A stretch of DNA of 42,287 bases, taken from contig JACMLN010000035.1 of the NCBI GenBank assembly GCA_014379585.1, positions 1 through 42,287 of the forward strand, given 5' to 3'. This DNA comes from Gloeobacterales cyanobacterium ES-bin-313 (GTDB taxonomy: Bacteria > Cyanobacteriota > Cyanobacteriia > Gloeobacterales > Gloeobacteraceae). Every line of letters starts with the position of its first letter. Position 1 is the first letter of the stretch. The translations under genes were made by a program, and so were the position numbers. Below the pieces are notes generated by a model that was not told the origin of the DNA, ran no database searches, and saw nothing but the letters and a program-made list of their open reading frames with translations. Below are positions 1-7,155 of this stretch, piece by piece.

Positions 1-212
1 ATGGAAATCAAATTGGCTGATTCCGCAAGTTATTTACTTTGACAGTTGCGGCGACGACACTTTTTGTTGTCTACTAACTAGATCACAGAATTTGGATGGT
101 ACTGAATCTCCTGCGTGTTAACGCTTTACAGGCAAGCGCGCCCTAAAAATTCTGGGTTTTGATCGCTAGGCGAAACAGGGTGCTGTATTCGAATGCCTAA
201 GAGGTGGAAGAG

Positions 213-776
213 ATGTCAAGTTTAGAGAAATGGATGGCTGCCGCGTCTGCCGTCTTGGTGAGCGGTACTTTACTAACGTTGGCAATGCCATCCGTGCAGG
301 CCATATCCCCGACGCCTCAACTGCCAACGTTGAAGCCTGCCGAAAACCTTGCCGTCGAGAGCAATAAGGCTAAGGTTCCGCACACCATCTCCCAAGTTCT
401 GATTCCTGCGACTGCGCCGATTCTTGCTGATCCGCCTAGGCTAGGAGGGCGAATCTTTCGTGCTGCACCGAAACCTGTTACTGAAGCTGAACCCCTGCGG
501 GTGGCTCAAAAACGCGTAGCGGCCTCAGAACCAGTTCTTCGAGTCGCCTACAAGCCGCTGCCAGAAATTGAAACCCTTCGAGTCGCTCACAAGCCTTTGC
601 CTGCACTAGAGTCTCTGCGCAGCACTTCAAAACCTTTTTCTGAGCAGGATTCATTGTTTGCGCTACGGGCAGCTCAAAAGCCTTTGTCCGAACCGGAACT
701 CCTCCGTGGTGCTCCAAAGCCTGTTTCTGGGTCGGAAATCCTTCGTAGTGCCCCACGCCCATTCCCCCAGACATAG
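213..776 (+). CDS. Secreted protein with eight degenerate Lys-Pro repeats
   Basis: I do not recognise this gene. The protein (187 aa from the ATG at 213) opens with a signal peptide: a short charged start, a hydrophobic stretch of about 20 residues, and a likely cleavage after VQA. A Pro-rich spacer follows, then about 105 residues made of eight repeats of roughly 13 residues of the form R-x-A-x-K-P-x-x-E-x-E-x-L, running to the C-terminus. No catalytic domain is visible. An in-frame GTG at 204 lies three codons upstream; the ATG is preferred because a purine-rich GAGGTGGAAG stretch sits just before it. The basic, proline-rich repeats suggest an extended periplasmic or cell-wall-associated polypeptide (inference). 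The gene stands alone, with the next genes on the opposite strand. That it is coding is fairly sure, from the signal peptide and the protein-level repeat; its function is unknown. Confidence 0.7.
   Translation: MSSLEKWMAAASAVLVSGTLLTLAMPSVQAISPTPQLPTLKPAENLAVESNKAKVPHTISQVLIPATAPILADPPRLGGRIFRAAPKPVTEAEPLRVAQKRVAASEPVLRVAYKPLPEIETLRVAHKPLPALESLRSTSKPFSEQDSLFALRAAQKPLSEPELLRGAPKPVSGSEILRSAPRPFPQT
459..773 (+). repeat. Eight in-frame degenerate tandem repeats of about 39-48 nt
   Basis: The 3' half of the secreted-protein gene encodes eight successive units beginning RAAPKP, RVAQKR, RVAYKP, RVAHKP, RSTSKP, RAAQKP, RGAPKP and RSAPRP. Most are 13-14 codons long and one is 16. The units have diverged in DNA yet keep the Arg, Lys-Pro, acidic and Leu positions, so selection appears to act on the protein pattern rather than on a recent DNA duplication. 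Confidence 0.75.
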
Positions 777-808
777 ATCCACGAAATCTTCATGAGTGAT
801 TTCAATGC

Positions 809-1003
809 TTAAATATATGCTAAGTTCGGGAAATCCTCCTGAAAAGCCGCCCGGACAGTAATAGATTTGCTTACTTCTTTGACGCTCGCAATTACCCTGA
901 ACTCATGGTAAAGATCCACGAATTGCTCACCGAACTCAGCCACATATTCCATAAATACTAAAGCTTCTCCGCCACTAGCCATACCAAAGTCACTACTTTC
1001 CAT
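809..1003 (-). CDS. Small hypothetical protein (doubtful)
   Basis: An open frame of 64 codons lies downstream of, and on the same strand as, the 2H phosphoesterase and the ORF at 1040-1243. The sequence has a protein-like composition (MEYVAEFGEQFVDLYHEF, then alternating hydrophobic and charged residues), but no motif that I recognise. The ribosome site is weak: only GATGAG at about 12 nt before the ATG. It may be the last gene of the minus-strand accessory run, or a chance frame. Confidence 0.35.
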   Translation of the reverse strand: MESSDFGMASGGEALVFMEYVAEFGEQFVDLYHEFRVIASVKEVSKSITVRAAFQEDFPNLAYI

Positions 1004-1039
1004 AGATATTGCTCATCGCACTATTTCAAAACCTTGATT

Positions 1040-1243
1040 TCACTTTTGCACCCTAACCTGACCGTCTCTACCAACTGGACAAGCTCGTTGCCCCTTGAGA
1101 GTTTGCTGAACTTTTAGGATTTCCTGAGCAGGAATATCTTTGAATCTCCTCACTTTTTTCTCTGCTACTGCTAACGAGCCTACTTCATATTTATAAACAT
1201 CTTCAGCAAGCTTGCGAGTGTAGCTCGTATCTTTCCAGCACAT
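1040..1243 (-). CDS. Small basic hypothetical protein overlapping the 2H gene (doubtful)
   Basis: About 67 codons open in a different frame, starting inside the last 41 bases of the 2H phosphoesterase gene; another ATG at 1255 would add four residues. The product is basic and helix-like in the middle (AEKKVRRFKDIPAQEILKVQ). No family is recognised. The 5' overlap and the 36-base gap to the next small ORF are compatible with an operon, but the overlap also makes a chance frame likely. Confidence 0.35.
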   Translation of the reverse strand: MCWKDTSYTRKLAEDVYKYEVGSLAVAEKKVRRFKDIPAQEILKVQQTLKGQRACPVGRDGQVRVQK

Positions 1244-1706
1244 GCCAAGGTTCACCCATCTCTTGCTCGATTAGATAAATAGTCGGAAAAGTGATCTCGA
1301 TAATTTCAGGCAACTGTGATGTACCGCTCACTAAATTACCTGCCGATTTTGGGTTTCTCGGATGTGCCAGTGTGATGTGAGGCTTCTGATTTCTAATGCC
1401 TTTCGAATCAAGAACATACTCTCGTAGGCGTTGAAACTCATACTCGCCTTCTATGCAATTTAATAGTAGACCATGTCCAGAAAAGATCTCTGGCTTACCG
1501 AAACTCAAAGTTAATGGTTTGAATGGAATCTTGTTGAGGCGATCTTTCAATTTCGAAAGTTCAGGGAGTTCATCCTCTCTGCATAAAGTGATATGTGCAG
1601 GGATCAAACTGCTTTGAATTGGATCAACAACTTTTCGTACAGCTTCAATGTCTTGAGCTGCATAAGTAGGAACATACATGCTTAATTGCTTACGAATTTT
1701 GGGCAT
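1203..1706 (-). CDS. 2H phosphoesterase / 2'-5' RNA ligase family protein
   Basis: This 167-residue protein carries two H-x-T motifs, HIT at about residues 38-40 and HIT at about 110-112, each followed by Leu. They are spaced as in the 2H phosphoesterase superfamily (LigT/ThpR, cyclic phosphodiesterases), where the two His-Thr pairs form the active site. Such enzymes act on 2'-5' or cyclic 2',3' phosphodiesters in RNA, tRNA fragments or ADP-ribose 1'',2''-cyclic phosphate; the substrate here cannot be read from sequence. Length fits a single-domain member. It lies 21 bases downstream of an 82-aa gene and the HNH gene, on the same strand. The DNA looks more AT-rich than the core genes to the right, hinting at transfer. 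Family call is firm; role is open. Confidence 0.8.
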   Translation of the reverse strand: MPKIRKQLSMYVPTYAAQDIEAVRKVVDPIQSSLIPAHITLCREDELPELSKLKDRLNKIPFKPLTLSFGKPEIFSGHGLLLNCIEGEYEFQRLREYVLDSKGIRNQKPHITLAHPRNPKSAGNLVSGTSQLPEIIEITFPTIYLIEQEMGEPWHVLERYELHSQAC

Positions 1707-1727
1707 TCATCTCACCGCCATACATTA

Positions 1728-1976
1728 CTAAGAATCTAGGGGATGTCGCAGTCCTCGACTCACTGCAACTTTCAATGCTTGTGCTTTGCGCACCAATCCG
1801 CGCCGATAGATTTGCATAAGTTGATCTAGCTGAAGAGTGGTAGTTTCGTTAAGTAGACCTTCACGGCCATCATCTAGAAGTTTACTAAGTGCTAGTTGCT
1901 GATCTGGCGACATTTGGATGTCGGCCAAGTCAAGGACTTGCTGATCAGATAAAGACTCAATCGATAAAGCGCTCAT
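1728..1976 (-). CDS. Conserved small helical protein of the HNH cluster
   Basis: An 82-residue, mostly helical protein that is acidic in the N-terminal half (LSDQQVLDLADIQMSPDQQL) and basic near the end (RRGLVRKAQALKVAVSRGL). From memory it matches a small cyanobacterial family of unknown function, often found next to HNH endonuclease genes. It has no membrane segment or catalytic motif. It sits 34 bases after the HNH gene and just before the 2H gene, all on the minus strand. A DNA- or protein-binding accessory role is inference only. Confidence 0.65.
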   Translation of the reverse strand: MSALSIESLSDQQVLDLADIQMSPDQQLALSKLLDDGREGLLNETTTLQLDQLMQIYRRGLVRKAQALKVAVSRGLRHPLDS

Positions 1977-2010
1977 AGTCGCGGCACCTTGCAGGTTCTA
2001 GTTTTTATTT

Positions 2011-2421
2011 TCATGGGTAAAGTTTTTGCGAGATCAAGACTTGGCGGATTTGTAAGCGAGTTGGCTCATTGAACTTTAATAGAAAAACAGTTGTGCGCCC
2101 GCTAGGAGTTATCCCCAAAATATGATCATCTACGAGGGTAAAGTGGTCAGTCCAAGTTTGTAATCGCGGATTGAACAATGGAGTAATTTCTCCAGTAAAT
2201 GGGTCAATGCTAGTAAGGTCTGAACCTTTCCGCCGATTACAGGGCAAACAAGAAAGTACTAAATTTTCCGAGATTGTTTCTCCTCCGTGTTTTACGGCCA
2301 ACACGTGATCTATTTCATGAGTATAAGTAGAAAAATTTTGATGAATTCGACAATACTCATATTTTTCTTCAGCACGATGAACTACCTGTTGCCGTAAAGA
2401 GACAGGAATGTAGGAAGTCAT
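2011..2421 (-). CDS. HNH endonuclease with one zinc cysteine replaced
   Basis: The 136-residue protein has the cyanobacterial HNH layout. H-E-I-D-H at about residues 35-39 is the catalytic His-Asp-His core; EN-LVLSC-LPCN-RRKG follows, with Cys58 and Cys61 as the second zinc pair and Asn62 completing the motif. The conserved tail DPFTGEI-LFNPR-W-DHF is also present. In the relatives I remember, the N-terminal pair is CEYC; here it reads YEYC, so Tyr21 replaces the first cysteine and only Cys24 remains. The zinc site may therefore be weakened, though the catalytic core is intact. The gene starts inside the stop of the upstream gene (ATGA-type 4-base overlap at 2418-2421), so the two are translationally coupled. 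Likely a DNA endonuclease of unknown target. Confidence 0.8.
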   Translation of the reverse strand: MTSYIPVSLRQQVVHRAEEKYEYCRIHQNFSTYTHEIDHVLAVKHGGETISENLVLSCLPCNRRKGSDLTSIDPFTGEITPLFNPRLQTWTDHFTLVDDHILGITPSGRTTVFLLKFNEPTRLQIRQVLISQKLYP

Positions 2422-2831
2422 GGTGCGTCAGAAGCACCAGTAGCACTTTTTGTTGCAGTATAAGCTCTTACTTTCAATAACGTCATGAGTGCATCAAGTT
2501 GTTCATTCATGTTCAGTTCAGCTATCTCAGAAGAGGTAAGGCTCATACTTCGATTTTTGTCGAGCAGTTCCCGTAAGCGCATTTGAGAGCGTTCGGAAAC
2601 TTTAAAAGCGACAATTTGTTCAGAGGTAGGGCGAGTGACCAAGAAATCAAGAACTTCTGAATACATAGAAGGCAATTCAGCGAAATGAGCAACTGGCAAC
2701 CCTGCTGGGGAAGCGTGTTCATCGGGCAAGGTCATAGCAATTAGACGAGCAAAGAGTTCTGGAAGCTGATTTTGGAACGGCGCAAGCCGTTGCGCTAAAT
2801 CGTCCGAAATTTCGATGGTTAGTTGTGCCAT
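2418..2831 (-). CDS. HNH-partner hypothetical protein, antitoxin-like
   Basis: The product is 137 residues from the ATG at 2831; a TTG six bases upstream is possible. It begins with a short beta-strand (AQLTIEIS) and a helix (DDLAQRLAPFQNQLPELFARLIAMTL), resembling the start of ribbon-helix-helix antitoxins. A middle section contains LPSMYSEVLDFLVTRPTSEQ, and a helical tail follows. I recall this as a cyanobacterial family of unknown function encoded directly before HNH genes. The 4-base overlap with the HNH gene indicates coupled expression at a fixed ratio. That arrangement fits a regulator or inhibitor of the nuclease, but nothing in the sequence proves it. Confidence 0.65.
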   Translation of the reverse strand: MAQLTIEISDDLAQRLAPFQNQLPELFARLIAMTLPDEHASPAGLPVAHFAELPSMYSEVLDFLVTRPTSEQIVAFKVSERSQMRLRELLDKNRSMSLTSSEIAELNMNEQLDALMTLLKVRAYTATKSATGASDAP

Positions 2832-2889
2832 TTGCAACCTGGGTGTGAAGGGCTAATGCTTCATTTCTAAAGTATTTGTTTATGGAGTT

Positions 2890-4065
2890 CTAAGCAATAC
2901 TGCCTCGTTTGCGTGCTTCTTTGCGGGAGACGCGGATGCCTTTGAGGCCAGCGCGGGAGAGTTCGTTTTCGAGCATGGCAAAGAATCGTGCTCTGTCTCC
3001 GCCTTGGACGACGGCACGGTTGTGGGCTTCGGCTAAGACCACCGGATAGCCGTAGCCTTTGTCTACTTGGGAAAGGCAGATGCCAAGGACGCGGTCGCGG
3101 AGTTCGGGGTCGATGGCCACCCACTTGGGCATCTCGATGCGGGCGACTTCGGAGCCAACATTGAGGTAGCAGAAGTAAATGCGGTGGTCGCCGTAATGTT
3201 CGAGGATGCGGGAGGTGCTCGCCCACAGTCCAGAACGTTCACCCGGCTTCAAAATTGTTTCCCAAAGGCGGCGGTCGCTGAGGCTGTGCAAGAGGCCGCA
3301 GGGTGCGCCCCGACCTGAGTTGCCTGGGCAGTGTTTGTCGCAGTCAGGATCGGTGTGGGGACAGAGTTGGAGGCGCAGGAAGTTCATACCATCGGTGGAG
3401 CGGGAGGAACTGATGTAGCCCGCGATGGGGATGCGTTTTTCTCGGAGGCGTTGCCAACTTGTGAGGGCGGGTTCAAGCAAAGTTTTTTGAAATTTGGGAG
3501 CGACTTGTTCGAGTTGCCACTGAATTAAGGAGCCGTCTACGAGGGCAGCACTGGGCTTTTCGGCCACGGTGTTGTCGATGGCGAGGTCAGCGAGAACTTC
3601 GGTTTCAGCGCGGGAACGGCGCAGGGCAAGGCATTCTTCGGAACTGAGTCCCCAAGGGCCAAAGAGATCTTCTTCGCGGTAGTAGACTTCGGGCTGGCTA
3701 TCGAGGATCGGGCGCTGGCCTGTGCCGTAGTGGAGGACGACTTTGCCGACGTTGATCAAGAAACAGTAGGCGATCTCGTGGTGGCTGGGGGTGATCTGGG
3801 AGCCGTCTGTGGCAATGACGGTGTGTTCGCCGGAGACGGGTTCGATAGTGTAAACCTTGTCGAGGGGTTCGAGGGGTTCGCCGACCAGAAAAGTGACTTT
3901 GGAGCGGACTTCGGTGGAGCGCTGGACGACGGCTTGCTGGTTTGCCTGGACCGAGCCTAAAATCCGGGTGGCCTCCGTCAGTCGGCGGCTCGAAAGCTTC
4001 GACTCTTCGAACAGCTTGGTACTCACACCCCGCATCTGGCGTGAAACTTTGAGAAAATCCAGCAT
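2890..4065 (-). CDS. NurA domain-containing nuclease
   Basis: NurA proteins are 5'-3' exo/endonucleases that, in archaea and some bacteria, process DNA ends with the HerA translocase. The 391-residue product shows the three NurA acidic motifs in order: ATDGSQI in the N-terminal third, ALVDGSLIQW in the middle, and YLNVGSEVARIEMPKW near the C-terminus. The N-terminal 70 residues are helical. The start at 4065 (MLDFLKVSRQ) is preferred over an ATG 33 bases upstream because the extra residues look non-conserved. A Cys/His-rich insertion (CPHTDPDCDKHCPG) lies between the second and third motifs and might bind a metal. No herA is adjacent; the divergent neighbour is a GNAT-like gene 186 bases away. 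Family call is strong; in vivo role is inferred from the family. Confidence 0.82.
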   Translation of the reverse strand: MLDFLKVSRQMRGVSTKLFEESKLSSRRLTEATRILGSVQANQQAVVQRSTEVRSKVTFLVGEPLEPLDKVYTIEPVSGEHTVIATDGSQITPSHHEIAYCFLINVGKVVLHYGTGQRPILDSQPEVYYREEDLFGPWGLSSEECLALRRSRAETEVLADLAIDNTVAEKPSAALVDGSLIQWQLEQVAPKFQKTLLEPALTSWQRLREKRIPIAGYISSSRSTDGMNFLRLQLCPHTDPDCDKHCPGNSGRGAPCGLLHSLSDRRLWETILKPGERSGLWASTSRILEHYGDHRIYFCYLNVGSEVARIEMPKWVAIDPELRDRVLGICLSQVDKGYGYPVVLAEAHNRAVVQGGDRARFFAMLENELSRAGLKGIRVSRKEARKRGSIA

Positions 4066-4251
4066 GTGCGCCCCAGGTTTAGTGCATGTCATGGACAATT
4101 GTTATCAGCAACCTAGCGCATTGTGTACGCTTGTGCAAGGGGTTTGGGCAGATTTTTGTGTGCCTGGGCGATTTTCGGGTCGATTCAGCAGTTAGAAACC
4201 CAATTTTTGAAGCACTATTAAGTACCATGAAGCAGGATCAGGGGATTTTCT

Positions 4252-5415
4252 ATGCAGCTCACTTGCGAATGGATCGACTCGCTCAAAACCGTGACCCCAG
4301 AGAGTTGGAATCGTTTGGTGGGCGAGGGTTCGCCTTTTTTGGAGTGGGAGTGGCTGCGTACCCTTGAACTGTCGGGCTGTGTTTCCCCCAGCGAAGGTTG
4401 GCAACCCTGTCACTTGTTGGTGAAGCGGGGCAATGCTCTGGTGGCAGCAGCGCCGATGTATCTTAAAGGCCACAGCTACGGCGAATTTGTCTTCGATCAG
4501 GCGTGGGCAGATGCAGCAATGCGTATGGGATTGCGTTACTATCCGAAACTCTTGGGCGCAACGCCCCTCACTCCAGCCACAGGCTATCGATTCTTGATCG
4601 CTGAGGACGAAGATCCTGAACAACTCATGGGCAAGATGATGAACGCCATCGACGACTTTGCCCGCAAAAACAAGTTGGTGTGTACGAGCTTTTTGTATGT
4701 GACCCCAGAGGGACGCGAAGCGTTTCAAAATCAAGATTGTCTCGAACGGATTACCCATAACTATCAGTGGTCGAATGAGCAATATAAAACCTTCGACGAT
4801 TTTCTAGAACGCTTCAACGCCAACCAACGCCGCAATATCCGTCGAGAACGGGCTGCTCTTGAAAAGGAAAATATTCATTTTCGCACCTACCGAGGCACAG
4901 AAATTCCCGACGGCATGTACGACTTTATGTATGACCTTTACGACAGCACCTGCCGAAAATTTTATTGGAGTAGTAAGTATCTGAATCGTCAATTTTTTCA
5001 AATGATTTCGGAGTGCTTTCAAGATCGCACGGTCTTTATCGCGGGTCAACGGGAAGAGGAAATCCTCAGTCTCTCGTTCAACATTCGCAAGGGCGAGAAA
5101 ATGTATGGGCGCTACTGGGGCTGCGTCGAAGAAGTAAAATTTTTGCACTTTAGCACCTGCTACTACGAGCCTGTAGACACGGCTATACGTTTAGATATTC
5201 AGCGCTTCGATCCCGGTGCAGGCGGATCTTTTAAGATGCGCAGAGGCTTCGCCGCCACCCCCAACTACAGTTTCCATCGCATCTATCAACCGCGCTTTGC
5301 ACAGATCCTCGATGATCACTTAAAAATTGCGAATCGCTCTGAATATGAACGCATGGATGCCCTCAATCAGGACCTTCCGTTCAAAGAAACCCCGGAAATC
5401 GCCCTGGAAGTGTAA
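4252..5415 (+). CDS. FemAB/GNAT-like protein, peptidoglycan-recognition family (DUF482)
   Basis: The 387-residue protein matches the COG3146 / DUF482 family, whose members have a double GNAT fold related to FemAB aminoacyltransferases. Recognisable features are the opening W-x-x-L with SPFLEWEWL, the block WQPCHLLVKRG-LVAAAPMYLK-HSYGEFVFD-AWADA, and the C-terminal stretch with RYWGC, LHFSTCYYEPVDTAI and FDPGAGG-KMRRGF. The family's reaction is not settled; cell-wall or small-molecule acyl transfer is usually proposed. Start at 4252 follows a good AGGGG ribosome site. It stands alone between the divergent nurA-like gene and the pedR-like gene. Family call is firm; substrate unknown. Confidence 0.82.
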   Translation: MQLTCEWIDSLKTVTPESWNRLVGEGSPFLEWEWLRTLELSGCVSPSEGWQPCHLLVKRGNALVAAAPMYLKGHSYGEFVFDQAWADAAMRMGLRYYPKLLGATPLTPATGYRFLIAEDEDPEQLMGKMMNAIDDFARKNKLVCTSFLYVTPEGREAFQNQDCLERITHNYQWSNEQYKTFDDFLERFNANQRRNIRRERAALEKENIHFRTYRGTEIPDGMYDFMYDLYDSTCRKFYWSSKYLNRQFFQMISECFQDRTVFIAGQREEEILSLSFNIRKGEKMYGRYWGCVEEVKFLHFSTCYYEPVDTAIRLDIQRFDPGAGGSFKMRRGFAATPNYSFHRIYQPRFAQILDDHLKIANRSEYERMDALNQDLPFKETPEIALEV

Positions 5416-5503
5416 AGGAAACGGAATTGATTAAGTTTTGATCCTCAACTTTACAAAGATCCTTTAGAATTAAGTGACATGAATTTATACCTATTACAGT
5501 CTC

Positions 5504-5776
5504 ATGCAACAGACTCGTGAAACCACTAGCGTCCTTTCGGATCGCGAATTACAAGTCCTAGAACTTGTGGCTGCGGGTATGACCAACGAAGATATTGCCG
5601 ATACCCTTGAGATTAGTAAGCGCACTGTGGACAACCACGTCAGCAATGTTTTGAGAAAAACTGGTACGGAAAATCGTGTTGCCCTCGTTCTCTGGGCGCT
5701 GCAATGGGGGAAAATTTGTATCAACGAAGTCAATTGCTGCTCGATTCATGATCGTCCCCCCCTTGGTTCCCACTGA
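5504..5776 (+). CDS. pedR: Small LuxR-type redox regulator, PedR-like
   Basis: This 90-residue protein is essentially a lone LuxR-type helix-turn-helix: LSDRELQVLELVAAGMTNED at 11-30, then IADTLEISKRTVDNHVSNVL at 31-50. There is no receiver domain. It ends in WGKICINEVNCC, with cysteines at 72, 78 and 79. PedR of Synechocystis is a regulator of this size whose C-terminal cysteine senses photosynthetic electron transport through thioredoxin, switching genes between low and high light. The match in size, layout and Cys-bearing tail supports PedR, although the regulated genes here are unknown. The next gene starts inside its last codons (5748), so the two are probably co-transcribed. Confidence 0.75.
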   Translation: MQQTRETTSVLSDRELQVLELVAAGMTNEDIADTLEISKRTVDNHVSNVLRKTGTENRVALVLWALQWGKICINEVNCCSIHDRPPLGSH

Positions 5777-6095
5777 TTGGATCCGCGTTCAGTTTCCTGG
5801 GTGGCCCCTCGCCATTTACCGGGAGTTGGCAACCCACCTGAGGCAGCTTGGAATGCAAACAGAGGTGTTTTTGCGGACGACTCCAGACTTTAACTACTTA
5901 CTCGATCAAGTCGAAAGTCTCGGTTTTACAGTGCCAAAAGAACGGCAAGTGCGCGACCACACCGCCGGGATTCTCCAATACTATATCGACCGCTACTGGG
6001 AAGCGCCGATCTCCAAGGGGCAAAATCCTTCCATTTTAATTGGAACGGAAGTGATCCCCTGGAAGCGTGGTTTCGATTGGCAGGCGCTCTTTTAA
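5748..6095 (+). CDS. Small conserved cyanobacterial protein downstream of pedR
   Basis: The 115-residue soluble protein starts at the ATG at 5748, overlapping the last 29 bases of pedR in another frame; upstream in-frame starts would overlap most of pedR and are less likely. It reads as a compact alpha/beta protein: [40 protein letters not shown], then a C-terminal half ending FDWQALF. I recall similar hypothetical proteins in cyanobacteria but know no function. Its stop overlaps the stop of the converging GDP-fucose synthase gene by four bases. Coupling to pedR suggests a role in the same light or redox response (inference). Confidence 0.65.
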   Translation: MIVPPLVPTDWIRVQFPGWPLAIYRELATHLRQLGMQTEVFLRTTPDFNYLLDQVESLGFTVPKERQVRDHTAGILQYYIDRYWEAPISKGQNPSILIGTEVIPWKRGFDWQALF

Positions 6096-7042
6096 ACTGC
6101 TACAGGACGGTGGCTCTCGTACCAAGCAATGGTCTTGGCGAGTCCTTCGTCGAAATCAACTTTTGCCTGAAAGTCGAACAACTTTTGGGCAAGGGTCGTA
6201 TCTAAGCAGCGACGGGGTTGTCCATTGGGCTTATCGGTTTCCCATACGATTTCCCCTTTGAATTCCATCAAGGCACAGAGTTTCTCCACCAAATCCCGAA
6301 TCGAGATTTCTAAACCTGTACCGAGGTTGACTGGCTCACCGCCATCGAAATGTTGTGCCGCTTTGACGATGCCTGCAGCGGCATCATCCACGTACAAAAA
6401 CTCGCGGGTTGGGCTGCCATCACCCCAAACGGGAAGCTCGGTCTGCCCTGCCAGTTTTGCTAGGGCAATCTTGTGGATCAAAGCGGGAATGACGTGGGAA
6501 CTCTTCGGATCGAAGTTGTCCCAAGGGCCGTACAAATTCACAGGCAATAGATAGACACCGTTAAAACCGTACTGTTGTCGGTATGCCTGTAACTGAACGA
6601 GTAAGGCTTTTTTGGCAATACCGTAGGGGGCATTGGTCTCTTCGGGGTAGCCCTCCCAAAGATCTGCCTCTTTGAAGGGGACGGGCGTAAATTTTGGGTA
6701 AGCGCAGATCGTACCGACACAGACGAATTTGGCGACTCCAGCAAGATAACTCTCCTGGATGAGGTTTACGCCCATGGTCAGGTTGTCGTAGAAAAGTTCC
6801 GCTGGCTTTTCACGATTGAGGCCGATGCCACCGACTTTTGCGGCGAGGTGAATAATCAGGTCTACGCCCTGAACTGCTTTTTTGCAATCTTGACTCAACC
6901 GCAAATCGAGTTCGCTTGAACGTGGGCTCGTAATATTTTCAGAACGTGCTCCCTGATTGAGCAACGCATCGACAACATGGCGCCCCAAAAAACCGTTGCC
7001 GCCAGTTACAAGAATCTTCGCACTGGCCAGATCTGTAGTCAT
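6092..7042 (-). CDS. fcl: GDP-L-fucose synthase (short-chain dehydrogenase)
   Basis: The enzyme converts GDP-4-keto-6-deoxymannose to GDP-L-fucose by epimerisation and NADPH reduction, supplying fucose for surface polysaccharide. The 316-residue product has the NADP-binding GGNGFLG at 14-20 and [10 protein letters not shown]. The block [11 protein letters not shown] stands at the family's catalytic serine region, with Thr where I expect Ser-Ser. The YGIAKKALL Tyr-Lys pair, NLYGPWDNF and [11 protein letters not shown] follow. Length matches the family (about 310-320). The opposite-strand neighbour from 7156 on is a sugar phosphotransferase, so the region serves exopolysaccharide or LPS synthesis. 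GDP-mannose dehydratase, the usual preceding enzyme, is not in the window. Confidence 0.88.
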   Translation of the reverse strand: MTTDLASAKILVTGGNGFLGRHVVDALLNQGARSENITSPRSSELDLRLSQDCKKAVQGVDLIIHLAAKVGGIGLNREKPAELFYDNLTMGVNLIQESYLAGVAKFVCVGTICAYPKFTPVPFKEADLWEGYPEETNAPYGIAKKALLVQLQAYRQQYGFNGVYLLPVNLYGPWDNFDPKSSHVIPALIHKIALAKLAGQTELPVWGDGSPTREFLYVDDAAAGIVKAAQHFDGGEPVNLGTGLEISIRDLVEKLCALMEFKGEIVWETDKPNGQPRRCLDTTLAQKLFDFQAKVDFDEGLAKTIAWYESHRPVAV

Positions 7043-7155
7043 TCCACCAAAGTCTCACAGCGACAAATAACAGTCTACCCGTTTAAGCTCCCAAATAAGA
7101 AGGTTTACGGTGGTACCCCTGTGTCGTAGGATCGTCAAAGTATTGTGGCTGTTCA

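Noticed and set aside
1-42. Short open frame ending in TGA at the left edge, perhaps the end of a gene starting outside
   Set aside because: Only 13 codons are visible and they show no recognisable motif, so it cannot be told from chance.
2867-3226. Arg/His/Pro-rich 119-codon frame on the minus strand
   Set aside because: It lies inside the NurA gene in another frame of the same strand and has the biased composition of a shadow frame.
4192-4782. 196-codon minus-strand frame opposite the GNAT-like gene
   Set aside because: It overlaps a convincing plus-strand gene and its sequence is Cys/His-rich without domain pattern.
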